Both the position numbers and the translations under genes were made by a program. From JAOAHC01 sp964593045 (lineage in GTDB: Bacteria > Bacillota > Clostridia > TANB77 > CAG-465): 28,786 bases of DNA. Under the pieces are notes generated by a model. It was not told where the DNA came from. It searched no databases and worked only from the letters and a program-made list of their open reading frames with translations. The stretch spans positions 1 to 28,786 of the forward strand of contig CAZQJQ010000018.1 in NCBI GenBank assembly GCA_964593045.1, in the 5' to 3' direction. This document shows positions 23,133-28,786 of the stretch, in pieces; position 1 is the first letter of the stretch; the number at the start of each line of letters is the position of its first letter.

Positions 23133-23741
23133 ATGAAAAATAGTTTAGTTCCAATGGTTATTGAACAAACAAGTAAAGGTGAAAGGTCATATGATATTTA
23201 TTCAAGACTTTTAAAAGAAAGAATTATATTCTTATCTGATGAAGTAAATGATGTTACTGCATCTCTTGTAGTTGCGCAATTACTTTTCTTAGATGCAGAA
23301 GATCCTGGTAAAGATATATACCTATATATCAATAGCCCTGGTGGAAGTGTAACTGCAGGAATGGGCATATATGATACAATGCAATACATTAAATCAGATG
23401 TATGTACAATTTGTGTTGGTATGGCTGCAAGTATGGGAGCATTTTTACTTGCTGCTGGAGCAAAAGGAAAAAGATATGCTCTACCAAACTCAACTGTTAT
23501 GATACATCAGCCATTAGGCGGTGCACAAGGTCAAGCTAGTGATATAAAAATACATGCAGAATATATTTTAAAAATAAAAGAAAAACTAAATAAAATTTTA
23601 AGTGAAAGAACAGGAAAACCTTTTAAAGAGGTAGAAAAAGATACAGATAGAGATAATTTTTTATCAGCTGAAGAAGCAAAAGAGTATGGACTAATTGATG
23701 AAGTTATGAATAATATTAATGATATAGTCAAGGAGAAATAA
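23133..23741 (+). CDS. clpP: ATP-dependent Clp protease proteolytic subunit
   Basis: This 202-residue serine protease forms a barrel of two heptamers and degrades proteins fed by ClpX or another Clp ATPase. The catalytic triad is Ser100 (GMAASMGAF), His125 (MIHQPLGGAQGQ) and Asp174 (DTDRDNFLSAEEA). The N-terminus LVPMVIEQTSKGERSYDIYS is the family standard, supporting ATG 23133, which has GGGGG 7 bases upstream; the ATG at 23118 precedes that site. The gene lies 39 bases after tig and 2 bases before clpX, so all three are likely in one transcript. Confidence 0.98.
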   Translation: MKNSLVPMVIEQTSKGERSYDIYSRLLKERIIFLSDEVNDVTASLVVAQLLFLDAEDPGKDIYLYINSPGGSVTAGMGIYDTMQYIKSDVCTICVGMAASMGAFLLAAGAKGKRYALPNSTVMIHQPLGGAQGQASDIKIHAEYILKIKEKLNKILSERTGKPFKEVEKDTDRDNFLSAEEAKEYGLIDEVMNNINDIVKEK

Positions 23742-23743
23742 TT

Positions 23744-25018
23744 ATGGCAAAAAAAACGAAAAGAGGGTCTAATGAATTTTATGATGATTTTATTTACTGC
23801 TCATTTTGTGGTAGATCAAAACAAGAGGTAAACAAAGTTATTGCAGGCCCAGAAGGTGTATTTATATGTGATGATTGTATTGAAACTTGTCATAAAATAA
23901 TTGAAGATGATTTAAAAGAACAAAATAAGAAAAAAGTATCTTCTAAGCAGTTAATTGAAAGTGACAAATTACCATCTCCTGAAAAAATAAAACATATACT
24001 TGATGAATATGTAATAGGTCAAGATGATGCAAAAAAATTTTTATCTGTTGCAGTATATAATCACTATAAAAGAATACAAAATTTAGAAAAAATAGATGAT
24101 GTAGAAATTCAAAAAAGTAACATATTACTTTTAGGACCTACGGGAAGTGGTAAAACTCTTCTTGCTCAAACTCTTGCCAAAATATTACATGTTCCTTTTG
24201 CAATTGCTGATGCTACTACTCTTACTGAAGCAGGATATGTCGGAGAAGATGTTGAAAATATTCTTTTAAGACTTATACAAGCTGCTGATTTTGATATTTC
24301 AAAAGCTGAAAAAGGTATTATTTATATTGATGAATTAGATAAGATAGCTAGAAAATCTGAAAATCCTTCTATAACAAGAGATGTAAGTGGAGAAGGAGTA
24401 CAACAGGCATTACTTAAAATAATTGAAGGAACGGTAGCAAACGTACCACCTCAAGGAGGAAGAAAACATCCTCAACAAGAGTTTATTAAAATAGATACAA
24501 CAAATATATTATTTATATGTGGGGGAGCATTTGACGGACTAGAAAAAATAGTTGAGTCTAGAATTAATACCAAAACTATGGGATTTGGTGCAAAAATAGA
24601 AGAAAAAAAAGATATTGATTATGGAAAAATATTTTCTCAAGTAACTCCACATGATATAGTAAAATATGGTTTAATTCCTGAGCTTGTTGGAAGACTACCT
24701 GTTATAACATCACTGACACAGTTATCAAAAAATGCTTTAATTGATATATTATCAAAACCTAAAAATTCATTAATTAAGCAGTATAAAAAACTATTTAAAA
24801 TGGATGGGGTGGATCTTATATTTGAAGATGATGCAATTGATGTAATTGTTGATAAAGCTTTAGAAAGAAAAACTGGTGCAAGAGGCTTAAGATCAATTAT
24901 AGAAAATATAATGATTGATGCAATGTATGAAGTTCCTTCTAATAAAAAAATAGCAAAATGTATAATTAATAAAGATGTTACACTAGGTAAGACAAAACCA
25001 AAGTACGAATATAAATAG
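23744..25018 (+). CDS. clpX: ATP-dependent Clp protease ATP-binding subunit ClpX
   Basis: This 424-residue AAA+ unfoldase recognises tagged substrates and threads them into ClpP. Visible parts: an N-terminal zinc-binding domain with Cys19, Cys22, Cys42 and Cys45 (CSFC and CDDC); Walker A GPTGSGKT (131-138); the pore loop GYVGED at about 164-169; Walker B IYIDELDK ending at Asp199-Lys200; and the small C-terminal domain with RKTGARGLRSIIENI. The ClpP-docking loop reads MGF (279-281) where IGF or LGF is usual. ATG 23744 has AAGGAG upstream. In Bacillus lon follows clpX; here a hairpin and then a YigZ-family gene follow. Confidence 0.98.
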   Translation: MAKKTKRGSNEFYDDFIYCSFCGRSKQEVNKVIAGPEGVFICDDCIETCHKIIEDDLKEQNKKKVSSKQLIESDKLPSPEKIKHILDEYVIGQDDAKKFLSVAVYNHYKRIQNLEKIDDVEIQKSNILLLGPTGSGKTLLAQTLAKILHVPFAIADATTLTEAGYVGEDVENILLRLIQAADFDISKAEKGIIYIDELDKIARKSENPSITRDVSGEGVQQALLKIIEGTVANVPPQGGRKHPQQEFIKIDTTNILFICGGAFDGLEKIVESRINTKTMGFGAKIEEKKDIDYGKIFSQVTPHDIVKYGLIPELVGRLPVITSLTQLSKNALIDILSKPKNSLIKQYKKLFKMDGVDLIFEDDAIDVIVDKALERKTGARGLRSIIENIMIDAMYEVPSNKKIAKCIINKDVTLGKTKPKYEYK

Positions 25019-25025
25019 TAAATAG

Positions 25026-25060
25026 TTAACCGGCATTATTCATTGTGTCGGTTAATTTTT
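25026..25060 (+). terminator. Probable terminator after clpX
   Basis: TTAACCGGC (25026-25034) pairs with GTCGGTTAA (25047-25055), including one G-T pair, and is followed by five T's. The next ribosome binding site (AAAGGAG) follows at once, so this could be a terminator, an attenuator or a processing hairpin. Confidence 0.6.
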
Positions 25061-25072
25061 AAAGGAGTTTCT

Positions 25073-25690
25073 ATGAATTTTTATACCTTAAATAGTAAAG
25101 AAAACTATATATCAAAGTATCAAGAAATATCTAGTTATGATATAGAAATAAAAAAATCAAAATTTATAGCATATATATATAAAATATCTTCAAATGAAGA
25201 GGCACTAAAATACCTTGAATTGATTAAAAAAGAAAATAAAAGTGCACGCCACATATGTTATATATACTCGTATTTAAATTTAAATAAACAACTTATAACA
25301 AAATATGATGAAGATAATGAACCACAAGGAACTGTTGCAAAACCTATAATATCTCTTCTTGATACAAAAAAAATTACTAATGTATGTATTGTACTAGTTA
25401 GATATTTTGGAGGTATTCTACTTGGAAGTGGGCCACTAACAAGAGCATATTTTAGTGTAACAAATGAGGCTTTAAAAAAATGTAATACTGTAAATATTAT
25501 TATATATAAAGAGTTTAATTTTAGTTTTAATTATGCTAGTTTTGAATTAATTCAAAATAAAATTAAAGAATATTTAGAGCAAGATTTAATTAAAATATTG
25601 AAAATAGATTATGCTGATTTAGTAAATATAAATATTCTAATAGATCAAGATAAAGAAACTGAAATTTTAGATATATTTAGAAAAACTTAA
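25073..25690 (+). CDS. YigZ/IMPACT family protein
   Basis: This 205-residue protein starts at ATG 25073, which has AAAGGAG upstream; the frame extends back to 25043 through the hairpin but without a ribosome binding site. The N-terminal IMPACT domain shows IEIKKSKFIAYIYKISSNEE, then SARHICYIYSY, YDEDNEPQGTVAKPII and VLVRYFGGILLGSGPLTRAY. The more usual motif is D-D-G-E-P-S-G-T-A-G; here it reads D-E-D-N-E-P-Q-G-T-V-A, so several positions differ. The C-terminal part (about 140-205) has the ferredoxin-like domain seen in bacterial YigZ. Human IMPACT regulates GCN2; the role of bacterial members is not settled. It lies after clpX and ends in a terminator that contains its stop codon. Confidence 0.92.
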   Translation: MNFYTLNSKENYISKYQEISSYDIEIKKSKFIAYIYKISSNEEALKYLELIKKENKSARHICYIYSYLNLNKQLITKYDEDNEPQGTVAKPIISLLDTKKITNVCIVLVRYFGGILLGSGPLTRAYFSVTNEALKKCNTVNIIIYKEFNFSFNYASFELIQNKIKEYLEQDLIKILKIDYADLVNINILIDQDKETEILDIFRKT

Positions 25691-25726
25691 AAAAGAACAA
25701 ATTTTCGTTTTTTTTAAGTTTTTTTT
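25681..25726 (+). terminator. Terminator after the YigZ-family gene
   Basis: AAAAACTTAAAAAA (25681-25694) pairs with TTTTTTAAGTTTTT (25710-25723), followed by more T's. The gene's stop (25688-25690) is in the stem. Confidence 0.75.
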
Positions 25727-25735
25727 AAAAAAACA

Positions 25736-25764
25736 TTGACAAACATTCGTTCATATTATATAAT
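25736..25764 (+). promoter_or_regulatory. Consensus promoter of the yneA-like gene
   Basis: TTGACA (25736-25741), exactly 17 bases, then TATAAT (25759-25764): a perfect consensus promoter, which implies it must be held off by a repressor. A degenerate LexA-type box begins at 25740 and a good one lies just after the start site. Confidence 0.92.
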
Positions 25765-25773
25765 ATCTTCAAA

Positions 25774-25787
25774 CGAACAAATGTTTA
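25774..25787 (+). promoter_or_regulatory. LexA (SOS) operator of the yneA-like gene
   Basis: CGAACAAATGTTTA matches 13 of 14 positions of the Gram-positive LexA box CGAACRNRYGTTYG. It sits a few bases after the predicted transcription start. A second, weaker copy (CAAACATTCGTTCA, 25740-25753, 11 of 14) lies between -35 and -10. Two sites around a perfect promoter fit tight LexA repression released by DNA damage. Confidence 0.8.
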
Positions 25788-25798
25788 GAGGTGATGTT

Positions 25799-26113
25799 AT
25801 GAAAAATATAAGAAAAAATAGGAAAGTGAGAATCAATGTAAAGGTGTTTTCTAGAAATATTCTAATTATGTTTGTGATAATAGCTGGTTTTTCACTAATA
25901 AACTCATATAGTTTTGGTAAAAAAGAAATAAAAACCAACGAATATGTAGTAAGTGAAAATCAAACTTTATGGTCTATCTCTAAAAAAATATGTAAAAATA
26001 ATAGTAACTTAAATATAGAAAATGTTATTTATGATATTAAATCTATTAATAATTTAAATACTAGTGAAATATATGTTGGACAAGTAATAAACATACCAGA
26101 TTATAATAATTAG
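25799..26113 (+). CDS. yneA: YneA-like SOS cell-division suppressor with LysM domain
   Basis: This 104-residue protein starts at ATG 25799 after AGAGGTG; the frame runs back through the operator but lacks a ribosome binding site there. It has a basic N-terminus, one membrane segment at about 18-38 (FSRNILIMFVIIAGFSLINS), and an extracellular LysM domain (about 48-101: NEYVVSENQTLWSISKKICK through INNLNTSEIYVGQVINIPDY). Size, topology, LysM domain and LexA-boxed promoter all match Bacillus YneA, which is made during the SOS response and delays septation. lexA itself, usually divergent from yneA, is not next to it here. Assignment rests on architecture and operator rather than on close sequence identity. 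Confidence 0.82.
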   Translation: MKNIRKNRKVRINVKVFSRNILIMFVIIAGFSLINSYSFGKKEIKTNEYVVSENQTLWSISKKICKNNSNLNIENVIYDIKSINNLNTSEIYVGQVINIPDYNN

Positions 26114-26128
26114 TTATATTGTATGACA

Positions 26129-26148
26129 TTAACATCATTATATGTTAA
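26129..26148. repeat. Inverted repeat upstream of the thioredoxin gene
   Basis: TTAACAT (26129-26135) and ATGTTAA (26142-26148) form a 7-bp dyad with 6 bases between. No T run follows, so it is more like an operator than a terminator. It is the only distinct element between the yneA-like gene and the thioredoxin gene. Confidence 0.5.
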
Positions 26149-26175
26149 TATACAACTACTAAAGGATGTGGTATT

Positions 26176-26619
26176 ATGAAAAAGAATATAATTAAAATAA
26201 TTGTTGTGGTTCTGATACTTTTGATAATTGCTGGTATGTATATGCTTAAAAATAATGTATTTGACACTAATACAGATAATACAAATGTAAGTGATGTAGA
26301 TATTTATGAAGAAAGTAATGAGGTAAGTAATATCGAAAGTTTACCTACAGTTAAACATTTTGTATTAAATAATTGTTATTATTGTGAAGCAATGGAGCCA
26401 ACAATCGAAAAACTTACTACTGAATTTAAAGATAAAGTAAATATAGTAGTTATAAATGCAAATGAAAATTATAGTGAAGCAAAAAAGTATAATATAAGTC
26501 AAACACCTACTCAGTTATTTTTTGATAAGGACGGTAAGCTTATAACTAGAATTGTAGGATATATGACAGAAGAAGAAATTTTAGATGTACTAGAACAAAA
26601 ATTGGGGGTATCTAAATGA
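26176..26619 (+). CDS. Membrane-anchored thioredoxin-like protein
   Basis: This is a 147-residue protein with an N-terminal membrane anchor (IIKIIVVVLILLIIAGMYML, about 5-24), an acidic Asp/Asn/Ser linker (about 29-55), then a thioredoxin fold. The redox motif is CYYC (67-70) in HFVLNNCYYCEAMEPTIEK, and the cis-Pro loop is QTPTQLFF near residue 115. It is therefore predicted to reduce or exchange disulfides on the outer face of the membrane. ATG 26176 has AAAGGATG upstream. Its stop overlaps the start of the CcdA-like gene (ATGA), and the pair makes sense as acceptor and electron-delivering membrane protein. Its TGA stop is directly followed by an in-frame TAG. Confidence 0.92.
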   Translation: MKKNIIKIIVVVLILLIIAGMYMLKNNVFDTNTDNTNVSDVDIYEESNEVSNIESLPTVKHFVLNNCYYCEAMEPTIEKLTTEFKDKVNIVVINANENYSEAKKYNISQTPTQLFFDKDGKLITRIVGYMTEEEILDVLEQKLGVSK

Positions 26620-27302
26620 TAGAGCTTGTATCTAATTTTGAGAATATTTTACTTAATAATTATATACTTGCTCCATTCATTGCTTTTATATCAGGTCTTA
26701 TATTCTCATTTTCACCATGTGTAATATCTCAGATACCGTTATTACTTGTATACATAGTACCAGGTGAAGAAAGTTCAAAAAATAAAGTAAAATACACTAT
26801 ATTTTTTTCAATCGGTATATTAATTACTTTTATAAGTTTAGGAATAATATTTTCTATTCTTGGAGTATCATTACATATATTTGGTAATTTTATATATCTA
26901 ATATTGGGGGTAATTTTAATTTTACTTGGTCTACAAATTGTAAATATATTTAAAATACCAGCATGTAAAGTGACAAAATTAAAGAAAAATAAAAAAGGGT
27001 TACTAGGAGCCCTTTTCATGGGAGTAATCAGTGGGTTTATTTCACTTCCGTGTACAACACCAATATTACTTGTTATACTTTCATTAATTACAGTAAAATC
27101 TAATTTAGTTTTTGGATTATTAATGCTATTATGTTATGGCTTAGGACATATTGTAATATTTTTAATAGCTGGTTTTTCAATTTCATTCTTTGAAAAATTT
27201 ATTAATTCTAAAAAAGCAAATACAACAGTTAATGTGCTAAAGATTATATTTGGAATAGCTATAATAATATTTGGTTTATATTTTGTATATACAGGATTAT
27301 AA
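26616..27302 (+). CDS. ccdA: CcdA/DsbD-type thiol-disulfide membrane transporter
   Basis: This 228-residue protein has about six hydrophobic helices. The two family Cys sites are FSFSPCVISQIPLL (near residue 34) and SLPCTTPILLVILS (near residue 144), one in the first and one in the fourth membrane helix, which together form the redox pair that carries electrons from cytoplasmic thioredoxin outward. ATG 26616 overlaps the TGA of the thioredoxin gene, so the two are translationally coupled and the upstream protein is the likely electron acceptor. No cytochrome c maturation genes are nearby, so a general extracellular thiol-reduction role is more likely. The 3' end overlaps the convergent recombinase gene by 6 bases. 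Confidence 0.93.
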   Translation: MIELVSNFENILLNNYILAPFIAFISGLIFSFSPCVISQIPLLLVYIVPGEESSKNKVKYTIFFSIGILITFISLGIIFSILGVSLHIFGNFIYLILGVILILLGLQIVNIFKIPACKVTKLKKNKKGLLGALFMGVISGFISLPCTTPILLVILSLITVKSNLVFGLLMLLCYGLGHIVIFLIAGFSISFFEKFINSKKANTTVNVLKIIFGIAIIIFGLYFVYTGL

Positions 27303-28241
27303 ATTATTTAGAGGATTGCTTTCCATAGCTTCTTTTATTTGTTCACTATCAACATGCGTATATATTTCTGTAGTAGATATTGATTCATGACCTAAAATTT
27401 GTTGTAGTGAACGAATATCTACACCCGCATGTTTATGCATAAGGGTTGCAGCTGTGTGCCTTAACTTATGTGGTGAAAATTTTTTAGGATCTAGATTAGC
27501 TTTTAATATATGTTTTTTAACTAGTAATTCTACCATTCTACAACTAATTCTATTTCCTCTTTTTGATAAAAATAATGCATTTTTATCTTTTATTATAGGG
27601 ATATGTTTAGTACGTACTTTAATATAGGCATTTATAGCTGTAATACAGGCCTCATTCAGGTATATTTCTCGTTCTTTATTACCTTTACCTATAACATTTA
27701 ACTTGTTGTCCCTAATATTGTTTAAATCTATATTTACAAGCTCAGAAAGTCTTAATCCACAATTTAAAAATATAGTAATAATAGCATAGTCTCTTTCTTT
27801 AAATTCTCCTTCAACAGAGTGGAGTAGGGCAACACTTTCATCTAATGTAAGATATTTAGGTAATCTTTTCCCAAGTTTTGGAGTTTCTAAATCAACTGTA
27901 GGATTTATTTTTAAAACTTTTTGTTTAAAACAAAGAAAATTAAAAAAAGATTTTAATGTTGCAATTTTTCTAGCTCTAGTTACGGGTTTGTCTATAAACG
28001 ATAAATAATTTATATATCCAAGTAAATCATCATATGAAATGTTTTTTATAAATTCTAGATCTATGTCACTAATTATAACATTATCATAATCTACATTTAA
28101 ATTTGATTTTTCTTTTTTTAAATATTTAAATGTTTTTCTTAAATCATAATAATATTCTTTGATTGTATTTTTTGATCTATTTTTACTAACATTAATATAT
28201 TTTAAGAAATCTCTTACTAATAACGGTACATCATCGTACAA
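27297..28241 (-). CDS. Tyrosine recombinase XerC/XerD family
   Basis: This 314-residue site-specific recombinase has an N-terminal SAM-like core-binding domain (1-120: DFLKYINVSKNRSKNTIKEY) and a catalytic domain with the family residues: Arg in LNCGLRLSEL, Lys in GKGNKER, His-x2-Arg in SPHKLRHTAATLMHKH, His in LGHESISTTEIYTHV, and the nucleophile Tyr in the same motif. It is similar in size to chromosomal XerC/D but could also be a phage or integrative-element enzyme; no other Xer gene is in the window to compare. The start is TTG 28241, 6 bases after GGAGGTG. A minus-strand promoter lies about 255 bases upstream. The stop overlaps ccdA. Confidence 0.93.
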   Translation of the reverse strand: MYDDVPLLVRDFLKYINVSKNRSKNTIKEYYYDLRKTFKYLKKEKSNLNVDYDNVIISDIDLEFIKNISYDDLLGYINYLSFIDKPVTRARKIATLKSFFNFLCFKQKVLKINPTVDLETPKLGKRLPKYLTLDESVALLHSVEGEFKERDYAIITIFLNCGLRLSELVNIDLNNIRDNKLNVIGKGNKEREIYLNEACITAINAYIKVRTKHIPIIKDKNALFLSKRGNRISCRMVELLVKKHILKANLDPKKFSPHKLRHTAATLMHKHAGVDIRSLQQILGHESISTTEIYTHVDSEQIKEAMESNPLNNL

Positions 28242-28630
28242 TTAAAACACCTCCAAAAAACGACGTCCTAGAATCGATTTTAAGACATTTTTATTTATAC
28301 AGGTGTATAGTTTTATTCCTAAAATATGCCTAAAATCTAATATATACTAAAACATTTAAAAATTGCATGAGTATAAATAATATATATACAAAAAATATGA
28401 ATATATATTAGAAAACGAAATGAAGATTATTAATATGTATATATTTAATATAGTATATTGGTAAAACCATATAAAAATATTGACATATTATCTATATACG
28501 ATATAATATCATATATAGATATACTTTGTCAATGATTTTACTCCTTTTTTCACAAAATTATTATTTTGCGAAATGATATAATAAATATAATAACTAATCT
28601 CTTGCATATATACTAATGTAAAAAACACTT
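28242..28630. other. AT-rich non-coding region upstream of the recombinase
   Basis: About 390 bases contain no credible gene. It holds two CCTAAAAT copies at an 11-base period (28318-28336); an inverted pair CTAATATATA (28337-28346) and TATATATTAG (28402-28411); face-to-face promoters inside a dyad (28479-28533); an imperfect hairpin TTCACAAAAT/ATTTTGCGAA (28549-28572); and an isolated extended -10 TGATATAAT (28574-28582). The last has no good -35. Confidence 0.6.
28479..28533. promoter_or_regulatory. Face-to-face promoters within a nested inverted repeat
   Basis: Outer arms ATTGACA (28479-28485) and TGTCAAT (28527-28533) and inner arms ATCTATATA (28490-28498) and TATATAGAT (28512-28520) form one dyad. 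The plus promoter is TTGACA 28480-28485, a 16-base spacer and TATAAT 28502-28507. The minus promoter is TTGACA 28532-28527, an 18-base spacer and TATTAT 28508-28503 with TGA before it. The -10 elements overlap, so only one direction can be used at a time. The minus direction leads to the recombinase at 28241. Confidence 0.65.
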
Positions 28631-28786
28631 TTAATTGCTTATCCCGGATAACTTTACTTTTATTCTATTTTCTATTTCTTCTAAATTATAATTATTTTGT
28701 ACTTTTATTCTTATTATCTTTATTCCAACTGAGTATAAAATATTATCCTTTTTTATATCATTAATTTTATTTATTTTTTTATTGTG
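28631..28786 (-). CDS. C-terminal fragment of a protein with an endonuclease-like tail (5' end outside window)
   Basis: On the minus strand a frame is open from the window edge to a TAA at 28633-28631, giving 51 residues of a longer protein. The sequence NDIKKDNILYSVGIKIIRIK followed by NNYNLEEIENRIKVKL resembles the end of small nuclease folds (homing, DUF559 or DUF723-like), where a D-x-x-K-x-x-x-x-x-x-x-G-I-x-x-I-R-I strand pattern is followed by a helix. The fragment is too short to name a family and lacks the catalytic part. It is on the same strand as the tyrosine recombinase, which lies downstream with 389 bases between. Confidence 0.5.
   Translation of the reverse strand, partial: HNKKINKINDIKKDNILYSVGIKIIRIKVQNNYNLEEIENRIKVKLSGISN

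Noticed and set aside
25694..25708. A third LexA-like box in the loop of the yigZ terminator
   Set aside because: It matches only about 11 of 14 positions on the minus strand, is upstream of the -35 and is mostly explained by A/T runs of the terminator.
28479..28533. Invertible promoter controlled by the nearby recombinase
   Set aside because: The inverted arms enclose only 13 to 41 bases, too little for a typical invertible segment, and no longer flanking inverted repeats were found.
1..28786. CRISPR arrays, tRNA, rRNA or insertion sequences
   Set aside because: No regularly spaced repeats, no cloverleaf with a GTTCRA arm, no rRNA-like GC-rich segment and no transposase frame were seen. 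The only recombinase is the tyrosine recombinase at 27297-28241.

Overview
The window comes from the chromosome of a very AT-rich, anaerobic, low-GC Gram-positive bacterium. It is most likely an uncultured gut-type member of the Clostridia or a close relative. The support is: strong AGGAG-type ribosome binding sites, TTGACA/TATAAT promoters with frequent extended -10 elements (TGATATAAT), a DUF4364 regulator next to serS, an oxygen-sensitive pyruvate formate-lyase with its activase, a tig-clpP-clpX cluster, and an SOS-type YneA-like gene with a Gram-positive LexA box. Species-level assignment is not possible from sequence reading alone. The genetic code looks standard: Trp is TGG and no gene needs a UGA readthrough.

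Layout. Positions 1-300 hold the 3' end of an ankyrin-like gene and its terminator. Positions 310-545 hold a tiny membrane protein with its own promoter and terminator. Positions 566-3000 (minus strand) hold a DUF4364 regulator, serS and engB as one operon. Positions 3028-8567 (plus strand) look like one transcription unit: cmk, plsC, pflB, an unrecognised HTH/coiled-coil gene, then pflA. Positions 8578-10316 hold two paralogous 113-residue orphan proteins, each with its own promoter and terminator, around a minus-strand DUF4825 lipoprotein-like or membrane-anchored gene. Next come typA/bipA (10466-12277) and a two-gene cyclic beta-1,2-glucan synthase (12465-20067), with the GT84/glucoamylase-like part and the GH94 phosphorylase-like part in separate overlapping frames. 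Positions 20159-20985 encode three small membrane proteins (TM2, DUF2752, DUF4870-like). A minus-strand orphan (21020-21550) precedes tig, clpP, clpX and a YigZ/IMPACT protein. After these come the LexA-box-controlled yneA-like gene, a membrane thioredoxin plus CcdA pair, and a convergent tyrosine recombinase. The right edge holds about 390 bases of AT-rich non-coding DNA with face-to-face promoters, then the 3' end of a minus-strand gene with an endonuclease-like tail.

Most of the window is housekeeping: GTPases for ribosome assembly and stress, aminoacylation, nucleotide and phospholipid synthesis, formate fermentation, proteostasis, and envelope glucan and thiol chemistry. The parts least explained by known families are the paired 113-residue cassettes, the 406-residue HTH/coiled-coil protein lodged between pflB and pflA, the 176-residue orphan before tig, and the promoter palindromes at 317-337 and 28479-28533. 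I found no CRISPR array, tRNA, rRNA or insertion sequence.
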